A stretch of 64,000 nucleotides of DNA, from NCBI RefSeq assembly GCF_918797505.1, contig NC_092795.1:19455131-19519130 (forward strand). The letters run 5' to 3'. The notes below the pieces were generated by a model. That model ran no database searches, was not told the DNA's origin, and saw only the letters and a list, made by a program, of their open reading frames with translations. Both the position numbers and the translations under genes were made by a program. The stretch is from Bemisia tabaci. Lineage: Eukaryota > Arthropoda > Insecta > Hemiptera > Aleyrodidae. This document shows positions 9,806 to 21,665 of this stretch, piece after piece. How positions within the stretch are numbered: the first letter of the stretch is position 1; each line of letters starts with the position of its first letter.

Positions 9806-12675
9806 TAAGGTCCATGACCAGCGCAAAATTGCATTGACCAATCAGTCAGGCGTTTTTATAATAAAGATAGCAAAGTGAACGATCCGGGACAATTATTTAC
9901 CTTTCAAAGTCAATCTGATTGGTTTTTCCGCAGCCTCAAAGGCCGTGTTAATTGAAGGGCCGCGGCAACTCCGGTTGATGAACCGTTTCATTGGTGAATA
10001 TAAAAGACTGTGTGAATAGCTTTGATTTATTTTTTCATGCGTTGGTTTTTCGCGTGTTTAATGATGCGAGGTAATAACTCATGTTGTTTAATTAAAACAC
10101 ATTAACAACTCAATAATATCGAGTGGAGTCCGGATCGTCTTTCCGCAGATGCAAATAAGGCTGGTTCAATGAGCCCGACCTCGTTGTCGGATCTCATCAT
10201 AAATAACGTATTTTTAATTCGTGATCACTTAATAAAGTATCGATAGCGGCAAATATGACAGGTCTGTAAATATCTTAACACATCGTGGAATGGATTGAAA
10301 ATGCAGTTTTTGCTATGGCTAGAGGCTTGATAGTGTTTCTTGGAACAACAAAAATTTAAGCGAAATTTCGATTTCACGTACCTTGAAACTTCAATTTTAC
10401 AGTTTTCCATCTTTCGGGGAAAAAAAAAACAAATTTATGATAATTGTGCAGCTATAATTACAATTATGAATAATATGATAACGGATTACTGCAATATGCG
10501 TAGAATGAAATTTTAAAATTAAACTTATCATGTCAAATAACATCTAGTAAGTAACTTTAGGACAAACAAAACAGGTGTCGATTTCTTTCTTTTTTTTACG
10601 AAAATATATTAATAACAATTAGAAATAAATGAAGAAAGGACAAAAACATGGATTACAAGGATAATTTTGGTTCATATGAAATATCAATATTTTTCAGTCC
10701 AGGTAACCAAAAATTTGTAGTAAAAAACTAAATTTTTTTTAAACGTTAATTTTCGGCAACTAAACGTGAGCTCATTGCCAGTACACCGAGTCTCAGTCAA
10801 GAGACTCTGATGGTATATGATCAGAAAAAATTAGATTGCCTGAACTGAAGTTTTGTTTCTGTAACTATTACCTGGATCGAAAACTTTGGTGTTCCTAGTG
10901 AACCGCGAAAATATTTCATTCGTTTAGCATTAGCGGGCCCAGGCATACCCCAGACCTAATCAAAATGTCACGATCACCCTCAGTACTGGTAATCCATTTT
11001 AGGGTGGCATTAGCTTTGTTTATTGACTGACTAGTCTTCGCCACAGGTTTCAGTGATAAGAGTATTTATAGTCTAATTTAGGATGTCAACGGTAGGAATA
11101 TGGCTTCATTAAAGATGAGATCTACTTCGTTCAAATTTATGTCCACAAACTGGTTCCATTGATTGATGTAGGTACACTTAAAAATAAAAAAAGAATGAAA
11201 AGCACGTTTACAGCGAAGTTCTGACTAGGTAGATATGGAAACGGGGTGTTTGGATAATAGAGACGTTTTCTTCGGTCGTTTGACGCCCAACAGCCCCCTC
11301 CCCCATCCCTACTCACATCAGCCCAGAACTGGTCAGTGTATTGAGTGGATCCCTAGAAATTAGAGGGAGACATGCCTGTTTTCGATGAACTGAAATACAC
11401 TAAAATCCAGTACTTCGGGGCTCCTCTGAAATGGTCAAGTTCCTTTTTAACGTCCGTGGGTTTGATTGCGTTCCATGCATTGAGTTGTTCATCGGAACTT
11501 ATCACACTCGGTAGTATAAAATCATAAGCGTAACATAATCATAAGGCGCGAAGCGCTTTGGAGCATTGGACCGCGAAGCGGTCAGGGGGCCTACCCCTTA
11601 GTTTAATAATAACATTTTCTCAACAGAGGCCTATCTCAGTCGGTTCGTCTAAATTTGCGACTATAAGACTTTTGTGCGGGGGCTCGCCATATTCGAACTT
11701 TGATTGAAGACTTCCATCGCCCACGCGCGAAGGTGGAATGATTTTCCAGCCAAGACTCATTTAAACAATCGCTAACTTTTAACCGTTGTAACTGATCATT
11801 ATAGGTCATGAATTTTGTGAACCCATCAATTTATATTGCTTCTTAAATGGGCAAAATATCAAATGAGCGGTCGAGTTGATAATTCATTTTCTTCGCGCGG
11901 TTCTGATGGAAAGAGCCCCAAAAAGGGTAAACACATTTTTCATCAAAGTCAAGATGTCAGTTTTAAAAAATCATTTTTTATGCATATCACACCCGTTTTT
12001 ATGACCTTTATAAAATGGACCTTATCATTTTGCTGAAGACAAGGCGGTGAAGTGTGTCACGCTAGTCTAACGCAGAACACTGATTGTGATCCTCATCCAA
12101 GTATCGCACTGATTTGAAAACTTCGGAAGTAAGTGGTTCATGATTTGCCTTCAAGATGTCGGATAGGCAAAAAATCAAACCCTGAAGCACTAGTAGTTAG
12201 CGATTCAATTATTTGCTTATCAATTAAATTGTCTTTGTGGGGAGAGGCGCCGTTTGAGGTATGGGGCAGGGGAAAAGTTGCCCTTCGAAGCCACTTTAAA
12301 GTTGACCCTTTTTGAATCATCCATAGTTAATTTTAATCAATTGTAGCAGTCTTCGAGGTTTTTAGGGGTTTTTCTGAACTCCAAGGGTTTGATTCCGGTC
12401 CCTCCTAATAATTTTTGGTTTCATCTTTAAGATTGAACTGATTTAACGCCACTAATTCCGCAAGATAAAGAACTTTAAGATTTATATGGCGCGGTGAGGG
12501 ATAATTTTGCAAATATTTTTTGCTTGAGGGCGCAAGTCACCAACACACTTAAAGCTATTGAAACGCCTCGCATCACCAAAAATGTCAGTACCAAAATTTT
12601 TGATTTCTGAACTCAATTGTAAGATATTAACTCTCATGCCGAAATTACTCTTGGAAATTTCCTCAGGACAACAAA
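9806..12675. other. Mostly unannotatable sequence
   Basis: A+T-rich DNA without a supported gene or recurrent repeat. Small palindromes are GGCGCGAAGCGC near 11544 and GACCGCGAAGCGGTC at about 11569-11583, followed by a G/C stretch. They resemble hairpins near some rolling-circle transposon ends, but no terminus could be identified. Confidence 0.5.
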
Positions 12676-12934
12676 TGGATTGCATTTTGCAAAAAGGAAC
12701 CACTAGCATTGCAATGATGCTAAGATTGTGCAACTTCATCTTTTGCAATAAAATTGCGAAAATCGTGAAAAACTATGAAATTTAGATGGTAATTTTTGTC
12801 TTAAATTTACAGTTTTTAGCGAGTAAAATAGAAACTATTAATGGATAATCGGGGTTTTCCTCCAAGACAAAAGAAGTTGCACAATCTTAGCAACATTGCA
12901 ATGCTAGTGGTTCCTTTTTGCAAAATGCAATCCA
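12676..12934. mobile_element. TGGATTGCATTTTGC-family MITE, copy 1
   Basis: TGGATTGCATTTTGCAAAAA, GGAACCACTAGCATTGCAATG and TTGTGCAACTTC pair with GAAGTTGCACAA, CATTGCAATGCTAGTGGTTC and TTTTTGCAAAATGCAATCCA. The centre TTTTTGTCTTAAATTTACAG is shared with the second copy at 44838-45094. No coding capacity. Confidence 0.8.
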
Positions 12935-13366
12935 AATAGCATACAAGGTCTCTGTTAATTTAACCTTTCGAATCGATGCGGATCACTCAACCGTAATATT
13001 CCTTCTCATATCTCCTCACTTAAACTATTGACTACAGCTCGATGAAAAGGCTGCGTCGAGAACATCAATCAATAACTAATCGATCAGAGTCAGATGCAAT
13101 GAAAGGCACATTTTTCAGAGGAAGGGTGCAGAAGGGACCAGCTCTGGAAAAAAATCCAACAAATAATACGTAATAATAACAAAATAAAACATCGATAAAA
13201 TACGTGAACGATCCCTTCTTTTTAATTTCTACCCTAGATCGGTTTACAAAGACGCACATGTAAGACATAACAAAGATCCCAAGGTTGCCTGATTGTTGAC
13301 GTTTCCAATTGTTCTTTGGGGGCGCGGTCCGTTCTCGATCCGCCACGCATCCCCGAGGGGTAAAGG
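12935..13366. other. Spacer, no feature recognised
   Basis: No supported gene. It ends with the left copy of an 8-bp target duplication (GGTAAAGG, 13359-13366) of the next element. Confidence 0.5.
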
Positions 13367-13531
13367 CAGTGGCGTGGCGTGAATTGCGATAAATCGATTG
13401 TTATGCCATTTAAACCTATGAAAAAAGATCGATAACTAGGGTGTTCGCTGCGAACACCTTAATAATCGATTTTTTTACCATAGGTTTAATGGCATAACAA
13501 TCGATATATCGCAATTCACGCCACGCCACTG
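13367..13531. mobile_element. hAT-like MITE with 8-bp target duplication, copy 1
   Basis: The ends are CAGTGGCGTGGCGTGAATTG and CAATTCACGCCACGCCACTG. GGTAAAGG flanks both sides exactly (13359-13366 and 13532-13539). CAGTG-type ends with an 8-bp duplication fit the hAT superfamily. Inside are GCCATTTAAACCTATG/CATAGGTTTAATGGC arms and a central palindrome GGTGTTCGCTGCGAACACC. The second copy at 52191-52365 has the same plan with its own 8-bp duplication. Confidence 0.9.
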
Positions 13532-13539
13532 GGTAAAGG

Positions 13540-15109
13540 GATCGGTAGATTTTAAAACCCTTTAAGTTGATCTTTCGGTGAACCGTGTCATACAAGCATT
13601 CTTATGGGATTTGGAGCTCGGCAGAAATCGGTTATGCTAGGTTTTAACGTAGACTGATTCGACCGTTGATGTTAGAGGGTAAAGATGCTTCGTTTGCTTA
13701 ACCCACAATGAAACACATGTGAGGTTTCATTCATGTTCTTCTCGCTACTATGGGTAAAATGGAGGGAAAAGGAGGCAGTCAGAAAATAATTTAATTTTAG
13801 ATTTCGCAGCAACAAACATGAGGAACGTTTTAGAATGAACGATGAAGCACCAAGTGCACGGATCTTGATTCGAGAACAATAATTCCTGCCTTATTCAATC
13901 CAAAAAGTAGTATTAAAAGTGCATTTTCTTTCATTTTAAGGGTAAATGCAATTTTTTCAAATTCTTTATTACAGAGGCGTAGTTTTAGGGAAGAATTAAG
14001 TAAATCATGAAAAAAACGAGATAACCTTCTTTCTGCATGAAATGAAATCACAGTTTTGAAGTAGGCATAGATAACGGTTCACTTTTCATTCGTTGTCTTT
14101 GTCGTGCTTTTTACTGGTGACGTAATCGAGTGATAAAGTGTGAAAATGTGATAAAGTTACAGCTGATTTTCCCGTGCAGGGCACATCTAAATTTTGTGCA
14201 AGAGCTCTGAAAATTAAGCTCCAAACGCAATCCTGCGCGGAGACAGTTTTCGTTAGAATCAAGTAGATTGTACAATGTATATTTTTCGCACTCCGGGAAC
14301 CTCTTTTGGACTTTCAAGATTCTATAAAAGACAATAAAATTCTGGTTGTCCCAAGAATACTTCCAGAGAAGGGAATTCTTATTGGACTTCCTCTCGATTC
14401 AAAACGCTTTTTTGACATTTTTCTCCATGTGCGATGATATCTGCATGAGAATTTAATGCCAGTACTCCTTACCTGCTCCACACTGAGGCTACCTGCTGCA
14501 GCGGTCTGGACGAGATTTGGCTTGACCCGGTCAAAATTGCAATGAATGCAATGCACAGATTTTATACTTTAAAAAACGCAGAAAGATGAGTAGAATTCGA
14601 ATTTGCGTAGGTCGTCTGGAACACGCGAAAATTCACCATTATTTTTTACCAAAATTTACCAAATATTTGAGGGCAACGCGAGGTTACCCCTAGATATTTC
14701 AAATCTCGCCGCGATTACAGAAAAAGGCGATTCAACCAATATTTCGGCTATTCACACCAATGAAGTGATACGCTGATTTAGTACGTATGCAAAAAATGTG
14801 CCTGGTCATCTTAAGATGCGATCTTAGCATTTCACTCTTTCTCTGTAAAGGTGTCGCAATTCTTGAAAACAGAAATATAAGCCCTTGAAAAGGAAACGTC
14901 TGTTCTTTTGTCAGAGAATTAAAATTGAAAACATATCATGCACTTTTGTCAAGCCTATGATACAAAATCGTTTTCTGGAAGAAGGGATGAAGGAATACAG
15001 AAAAGAAAAATCCACTATACATAGATTGAAGTGGTCCCAGTATATTTTATCCACAGCGAAAAAATCACATACCTTTTCAATATGTAATGTCGATCAGTTC
15101 CAGTTTGTG
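13540..15109. other. No recognisable feature
   Basis: No supported gene or repeat. Open frames here are under 115 codons and unlike any family I know. If the two candidate micro-exons are real, this is intron. Confidence 0.45.
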
Positions 15110-15203
15110 CACTGGGAAAAAAAAACACATTGGGTGATTGAATCTTCTAGAGTCCAGACTCTTAAAACACCGACAAGAAAAAGTACTCTTGATTCTATTA
15201 ATC
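15110..15203 (+). mobile_element. CACTGGAAAA-family MITE, copy 2 (left part only)
   Basis: CACTGGGAAAAAAAAACACA, then AGAGTCCAGACTCTTAAAAC, GACAAGAAAAAGTACTCTTG and ATTCTATT are present. The centre and right half are missing, and unrelated sequence starts near 15204. This is a truncated copy. Confidence 0.7.
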
Positions 15204-15443
15204 ACGGCAATGCATGAGGCATGATGGACGTTTGATGGATAGCACGATCTCGATTTGGAGCGCCTTCATTTTTTGTGATACTCTCATAGTTACTTCAATT
15301 GTCTGTCTGATCGAAATTCAACTAGGGTCATGGTTTTCACTACACGCTCTCCTACGTATAATACATACGTCGTGCCTTAAATGTTGCTCGAGTCTAAGTT
15401 TTGTAATTTTATTTACTAATTATAATTTTTCTTTTTGTTTCAG

Positions 15444-15506
15444 GTAAGTGGAACATGATTCCTGATATTTTGGCGCAATATGTGCAGTTTTTTCGCAAAA
15501 TCGAAG
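15444..15506 (+). CDS. Candidate 63-bp micro-exon, unknown protein
   Basis: The tract TTTTTCTTTTTGTTTCAG precedes 15444, and GAAG|GTAAAA follows 15506. With the exon beginning on the last two bases of a codon it encodes KWNMIPDILAQYVQFFRKIE and ends in phase 1. Joined to the candidate exon at 7229-7300 the split codon becomes GGT (Gly) and the frame stays open through both. The peptide looks amphipathic, with aromatic and charged residues alternating. The function is unknown, and further exons were not found by eye. Confidence 0.35.
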
Positions 15507-15654
15507 GTAAAAAAAATTCTTGGTATGTTTATAAAATCAGACTCTCGATGAGATTGTTTCCAAGTCATCGATGAAAAATTAAATGCCAGATGAAAATTCC
15601 TAGATCGTCTTTCTCCTCACTCGAATCCTCTGGGGAAAAACGGATCAACATGTG

Positions 15655-15887
15655 CACTCTGGAAAAAGAAACACATTGGATCTAGAGTCCAGACTCTTAA
15701 AAACATCGACAAGAAAAAGTACTCTCGATTCGATCAGAATCTAACATAAATCAAGAATCAAGCCTCTTAATTTAAGCGGATTTCGTTTTGACTCAAGCAA
15801 AAATCCGATTGAATCAAGAGTATTTTTTCTTGTCAATGTTTTCAAGAGTCTGGACTCTAGATCCAATGTGTTTTTTTTTCCAGCGTG
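15655..15887 (-). mobile_element. CACTGGAAAA-family MITE, copy 3
   Basis: A full-length copy running from CACTCTGGAAAAAGAAACAC to TGTGTTTTTTTTTCCAGCGT. The arms AGAGTCCAGACTCTT and AAGAGTCTGGACTCT are intact and the asymmetric centre reads AAGCCTCTTAATTTAAGCGG. It lies only 149 bp downstream of the candidate micro-exon. Confidence 0.85.
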
Positions 15888-15970
15888 TCATTCAAAAAAT
15901 GAAGGACATAGGAGATTTTCATCATCGAAAATTGCGACTTAGGTTTTCAAATTCTTGAAAATTCCGAGTT

Positions 15971-15972
<2 letters not shown>

Positions 15973-16013
<41 letters not shown>
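15973..16013 (-). repeat. 41-T run, possible poly-A tail of a minus-strand retrocopy
   Basis: This is the longest homopolymer in the window. On the minus strand it reads as a poly-A tail, with AATAAA (TTTATT on +, 16051-16056) about 37 bases before it. That arrangement suggests a retroposed transcript occupying 16014 onward. No coding likeness or flanking duplication was found, so the retrocopy idea is tentative. Confidence 0.4.
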
Positions 16014-16016
<3 letters not shown>

Positions 16017-17329
16017 GTATATATATTCTAAGTGGCGGTTCAAAGTTGGCTTTATTTTCTTTAGAGTTCGCAGTTGCAAGTGTGTTTTTTGGCGTAAGTT
16101 TAGTAAAGAAAATCTATGATTTTTACTTGTAAAATTAGTTCCAAACTTTTCCTGGGATGAAATTGCAACAAACTGTTGAAAAATGTGCATTCACTTTTTG
16201 TCATTGTATATCCCAAGGCAACTGACTCTCAGATCCTGGGCACTAGCCTGCGAGGAGCCAATCTTGGTCCATCTCTGTCTTCAGTTGCCGCAACCACGTA
16301 CCACACAGGCATAGCGTTGGTGTTAATACTTGTGTGTTTCTAATTCAATCGTTTGATATTTCCTGTGCCGCAGTGGAGGCGTACAACCCACCACCGAGTC
16401 TGAGCCTAGCGCCTCATGAAAGACCTTAGACTTACACACTGTTATAATACTATATTCTGCAAAGACCGCACAATAAATAGATGGTGATCTCACTTTTCCA
16501 TTAGGCTCATGTTTGGACTGTTCAAGTCTCCGCCGATTGCCTTAGAGATATTGATTTTGAAATGGGATCTTTGCCATCTTATGGTCTTACAGTCTTGTTT
16601 TTTGTCGATAGAGGAGCTAATGGGAGATATGATCACCATATTTCGTACGACAGACTAAATAGTTTAAGATACTCATCGTAGGAAAAAAACGACAGTTCAA
16701 TTTGCATTAAAAAACGACCAACCGTTGACAATTTGTATCTAAAGTCTTGTAATAGCTTTGAACTTAAATTCAAATTATAGTATCGGAGTTTCAAAACAAC
16801 CCAAGCATAACCCAGCGTAGCAAAAACAGTTGCTTCATGGTTTATAACTACAGTGGAACCATAGAGTTTGTGTATTTGCTCGAAATTTTCCTTCTGTCTG
16901 CTTTTAGCATAATTTTTATACAGGCTGGAAAATGTCGGTTATTAGGTTGTCGTTGAATGTAAGTCAGCAAGTTTGATGTTACCTTATGGTGGTGGAATGT
17001 TTAGAATCGTATTCTTCCCTTTAGTTTGTGAAAATGTTCAATGTCAAGTTCACTTCAACAAAAAGTAGATGGCGAAAGCTGAGTGAACACATTATAAAAA
17101 CCTACGTCCGGAATTAACCGGAAGTCCCTAGAATTCGCGTGGTGAAAGAATCATCATGATATAAAAAAGTTTGGCCGGATCTCGTGCAAAACTTGTTTTG
17201 ATCGAACTTGCACTTTAATGGCTTCCAAATTTAGAGCAAAGAAACTTATCTTGTAGGAATCTTCAATTCGTGTACTTTTCAAATGTTGAAGTCGGAAAAC
17301 CCAACACAAGAGTTTGAAAACCGAGGCAC
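16014..17329. other. Unannotated stretch, possible retrocopy body at its start
   Basis: No gene family is recognised on either strand. The part next to the T run could belong to a retroposed transcript on the minus strand. The rest shows no recurrent element. Confidence 0.35.
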
Positions 17330-17640
17330 CCTCAGTTTTGTGCATAGGCAATGCGGTCTTCCGTAGAGTATGAATAGTTGTATGTCGCACCCGAGAAGGA
17401 AGACAATCCGCGCGCCTTCAGTTTTGTGCATAGGCAATGCGGACATCCGTAGAGTATGAATAGTTGTATGTCGCACCCGAGAAGAAAGACAATCCGCGCG
17501 CCTTCAGTTTAGTGCATAGGCAATGCGGACATCCGTAGAGTATGAATATTTGTATGTCGCGCCCGAGAAGGAAGACGATCCGCGCGCGCCTTCAATTTTT
17601 AGGGTGTTTCGCACGGAAATCCGTAGAGCACGGAGTTGCA
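17330..17640 (+). repeat. 86-bp tandem repeat, three full units and a decayed fourth
   Basis: Units start at 17330, 17416 and 17502 (period 86), with a fourth, decayed, at 17590. Each carries CTTCAGTTTTGTGCATAGGC, AATGCGGACATCCGTAGAGT, ATGAATAGTTGTATGTCGC and CCCGAGAAGGAAGACAATCC. The three full units differ at only a few positions, so the array is young or homogenised. No coding role is apparent. Confidence 0.9.
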
Positions 17641-17970
17641 TTAGTGTTATCATCTGTGTTGTTCTCGGGTGTGCATCGTTAAAATTTAGTAAAGAATAAG
17701 TTTTTTCGTTTGAAGAAAAGCCGTTTCAACCACGTCAGACCACGTTGCGTTCAGCTCTTCTACTACCATTAAAAACTTTCAGAAAGGAGGAAAAAAAGAC
17801 CCGGAAAAATGATATGAAGTTAAAAATAATTACCAGCACTCAGTAGCACTATGTAATTCTATTGACGTTTTTCGCCAAAAAAATTTAAATTAACCGACGA
17901 AAATCTGATAAATATTGGTGAGATCACAGAAAGCAAAAAAATTACGGAGAATATAGTTAAGTAGCTTTGG
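17641..17970. other. Spacer, nothing recognised
   Basis: A+T-rich sequence between the tandem array and the host MITE of the giant foldback. No feature is supported. Confidence 0.5.
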
Positions 17971-18216
17971 CAATTGAATCAGTGAGAACGAAAACACACC
18001 AACTCGAAAAATTAAAATAATTAAGACCAACACAAAACTGCACAGTTAGTGTAGAAGTTAGTCTAAGAAAAATATTTTTGGTGTCGAAAGGCTAGTACTT
18101 ATGGATACTTTTAAGGTCTGAGTTTGAATAGATGACCTAACTGCAATGATCTTCATTAAACTTGATTGTCTTTAATGAAAATGGATCATTTTCGAGTTAC
18201 CGAGTTGGTGTGTTTT
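17971..18216. mobile_element. AATTGAATCAGTGAG-family MITE, left part (host of the giant foldback)
   Basis: The left end CAATTGAATCAGTGAGAACG, then AAAACACACCAACTCG, is followed by an interior like 3116-3386 up to CGAGTTGGTGTGTTTT. The element stops at 18216 because the giant foldback is inserted there; its last 24 bp lie at 28539-28563. The GTTTT at 18212-18216 is the left target duplication. Confidence 0.85.
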
Positions 18217-18664
18217 TGTTGCCGCGCACTGGTAAAAAAAAAAAGAAAAGTTATGACCAAAAAACCGCGTGTGCGCGACGACTCTATCATGAGCTTGGTA
18301 GCAGAGCGCTGCGCCACTAGTGAATCCTGTGGGCACTATGACGAACCAAGCAGTCGCGCTCTATCAGAGAAACCGCGAACCCGTTGGTGTCTAGAGCTCT
18401 GACTTTTTAGCATGTGCACGACGACTCGGTACTTGCGAGTTGTCTGACCGCCCAGCTTCTTAATGTTAATGGAAAATGGAATGTAAGAATTTCTTAATTT
18501 TACATTCATAAATCAGCACAGCAAGCGTTACAAAGATCAGCGAAAAAGAAAACCTGATTTTAAAAGCTTGTTTTTCTGCATGTATATGCGGATGAAGTTC
18601 AAGAAAACTCACTGAAGGAAGTATTGTTTCTGTTGTTTCGGAAATCTCTCTTCACGAAAACCTT

Positions 18665-19130
18665 TCCTCGTTTTTTCGCTCACCACGGCGAATAAAACAG
18701 CTTAAATCACGTCAATTAAAACTGGAAAAAAGGTTAGTATGACACTAAGAACTTAGAACGCCTTTTTTCCGCCCCTTCCTTTTTCCCGGAGGCTTTAACA
18801 TAAAAACTCTTCGGGGTTTTTTCGCTCACCACGGCGAATAAAACAGCTTAAATCACGTCAATTAAAACTGAAAAAAAAAGGTTAGTACAACACTAAGAAC
18901 TTAGAACACCTTTTTTCCACATTCTTTTTTTCCTGGGATCCTTCTCGCGAAAGTTTTTTCAGGGTTTTTTCGCTCACCACGGCGAACAAAACAACTTAAC
19001 TCACGTCAATTAAAAAAAAATAGGAAAGGTTAGTATAGCACTTTAAGTTAGAACGCCTCTTCCATCCACTGAATACTCTCATCACAAGAGTGTTTTGTTT
19101 TCTTCGCTCACCTTAGCGAATGAAAAGAAC
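18665..19130 (+). repeat. Tandem units within the foldback arm
   Basis: Four units of roughly 145 bp start near 18669, 18816, 18963 and 19098. Each begins GTTTTTTCGCTCACCACGGC then GAATAAAACAGCTTAA, followed by CACGTCAATTAAAA, GGTTAGTA and CACTAAGAACTTAGAACGCC. TTCGCTCACCACGGCGAA is itself a small hairpin. A further decayed unit is near 19418 (TTCATCGCTTAGCGTGAATA). The mirror array is at 27641-28100 in the right arm. Arms built of tandem units are a hallmark of FB/Galileo-type foldback transposons (family knowledge). Confidence 0.85.
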
Positions 19131-19914
19131 CTAAATAAAATTGCATTGAAATCAAATAGAATCTCAAATAAAAAGCTAGTGCGGCTCACCCGAGCTCAGA
19201 ACTTTACCTCCGCTTTACTTCTCCCGCAACGGAAGTCAAGTTAAAATTATTTAGAAACAATCCTTACAAAAAAATCCCTAAACAGGGACTGCAAAACCCC
19301 GTAAAAACGGAAAGGCTATTTTTCCCGTAAGTCAATTGCAAGGCTTTATTTAACCCTGCTTTCGGCCGCCCTGCAGGTCAGTTAGTAAATTAGTCTCTAA
19401 AGAATATAATCAAAATTATTCATCGCTTAGCGTGAATAAAACATATTACTCACTCATTCATTTAAAAAGCGCATCAGAAAGTCCCCGCTCATTAAAGTAT
19501 GGATGCAGGTTTCTGTAGAACTTCAGCATTCATTTTTCCAATGCGAAAATTATTATGTCTTAGAGAAAAACAGAGTTTTTCCTGCTAAAAGTTACAAAGC
19601 AAAATTATTCAGGATTAAAATTAAAGTAGCTCCCACATTTACGCGAGCACCAATAGCTAAGTGAGCTACTGCCTGTGTAGCTTCTCCTTTCAATTTTACT
19701 GGCTCTCAGCTAGCATCCGTTCCCGCGCAAAATTATTCCCGAGCGGGAAATATGAATAAGAGAGAAAACCATCTCTTTGAATTTTCCCGCGCGAACATCA
19801 CTCCTCATTGGCTCGTTGCATAATCGAAGCTCGGCCGAGCAAAATTCCAGGAGCCAATGAAATCATTCCAGCTTTGACCGTGCTGGCGCGCAGATCCCGC
19901 GCAGCACCCGCCGC

Positions 19915-21665
19915 ACGGTGGATCGAGTCATAGGGCAGGCCGGACATGGCACATCACGCGACTTGGTTTGCTCATTTACGTAGTGTTTGCGCTCATAAAA
20001 CAAATCAGGATACATGATTCTTATGTATTTTTCGTCGCAGATTTCATTTTTGATGACTATTTTCCTGATTATTGGGTTTAGATATGTATTTTGGCACAAT
20101 TTCAGGGATATAAAGAAATATTGTTTAACAACAGATAAGTTTAAACTTTCTACACTCATTTCAATCGAAGTTTTAAGTGTTCAATGGACTTTTCTCTCCG
20201 GTAAAATGTTTAAATATCGTATATAAAACGTATATTACTCATCTCTTTTACCATTCCCCCTCCTCTCCCCCAAAAAATGAATTAATAGAAATCCGAAAAT
20301 GTTGAGAGGAAAACAGAGGATCTCCTTTCCCCTTCATTCCTGGGGCACCTTTTTAGCTTTCTAACAAAAGAAAATGACAAGGGGGAAAAATATGAGAGAA
20401 AAATACAAATCAAATACACATCAATCAACACAAATCATGTATTATCCGAGCCTTCCTAATTAAGGGCCCCGCGAGTCACCATTGTACACTGCCTTTATTT
20501 ATACACAGGTATCTAATGGAGCTTCTTCGGCTTAATGATTGCTGCTGAAGCTCAAATTACCTCAATTTTCTCTATTAACTTCTAATTTTCCGAAGAAATT
20601 AAACATAAAAAAAAAAAAAAATCCTATGTCAAAAAAACGCGAGTTTTTGGGAAATAGTTAGAAGATAGAAAAGAATTTAGGCCATTTTTGACTTTAGCAT
20701 CAAGTGGTAGATGAAAAATGCTCCATTAGACACCAACTTGATATAATTTTCCCGTCTTTTCAGACGCAAAACAAACGGATTAGTATCATATGCGTCGATT
20801 AGGACATTTGAGAGGAAAACCCCGTTATCTGAAACAACGTGGACATTTTTTTAACCACGCAAGGCATGTTTTCTCATGTATTTTTGTCTCCTGGATTCGA
20901 AAATGACCTTGGTTTCTCTTTACCACGCACCAGTTTTCCGGAAAATCACATTTCCCGAAAAGTCCATTTTAAGTGGAAAATCTCAATTTTCCGGAAAATC
21001 GGTGGGTGTAGGAGAAAAACCAAGGTCATTTTCGGACTCAGCACTAAAAATTACATACAGATCACCTATCAAATGCCTGGTGTTTATTCGCCACAGACCT
21101 GTGAAATTCGAATTCTCTCGAGCCACCATTTTATGAACTTCACTTTTTCAAAATCATTTAAGCTTTATTCCCAAAAGGGCACTTTGGAGCAGCCAATTTT
21201 TCTTGATAATGAATCTTAAGGGATCAGTTAACACTGCTATACAAAGGTTTCCCTGAAATACGCTGAAATAGCTAGTTAAAAGTCTAGCTATATTATTATT
21301 TTTACGGTATTGAGGAGGGTACTTTTAAGCAAGAATACCGCTTATAAAAATAGCGATATTTTAACTTGTTATTAGTGAAATATATTCTACTTAAGGAGGA
21401 GGACAAGCTACTTTAGTCAGAAATTGTCATAAATCTATCGGAGGGAAATACCAACAGGCGAACGGTTTGTCTCGAGTGAGGCAACATTTTTCGAGTGCCG
21501 CCTGAGCCACTTTAGGAGGCTGTGTGCGTTAAACTGGGGTTAAAAAATTGAAAACCAATACCTGTATCATAAAATATAACTCTTTGGGAAGACATTTACA
21601 TCAATGAAATGACTATTTGTGAGAATCGCCCATGTCCGACTTTTTGCAGGTTTCGATCCACCGTG
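19915..21665. mobile_element. Element A: 1.75-kb insertion in the left arm
   Basis: The ends are ACGGTGGATCGA and TCGATCCACCGT, with inverted subterminal CCGGACATGG/CATGTCCGAC. CGCCGC occurs on both sides (19909-19914 and 21666-21671). The right arm, without the insertion, has the intact sequence with a single CGCCGC, so the insertion and 6-bp duplication are shown internally. A short relative with the same ends is at 56212-56440. No transposase frame over about 125 codons. A nested hairpin lies at 20898-21034. Confidence 0.85.
20898..21034. repeat. Hairpin inside element A
   Basis: CGAAAATGACCTTGGTTTCT and ACCACGCACC, then TTTTCCGGAAAA, pair with TTTTCCGGAAAA, GGTGGGTGTA and AACCAAGGTCATTTTCG. 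The loop is about 40 bp. It could be a small MITE that entered element A or an intrinsic structure. Confidence 0.7.

Noticed and set aside
11544..11610. Helitron 3' end (hairpins GGCGCGAAGCGC and GACCGCGAAGCGGTC)
   Set aside because: No CTRR terminus at the right distance, no partner 5' TC end and no second copy in the window.
17330..17640. CRISPR-like array
   Set aside because: Repeats are directly adjacent 86-bp units without unique spacers, in a eukaryotic context; a plain tandem repeat.
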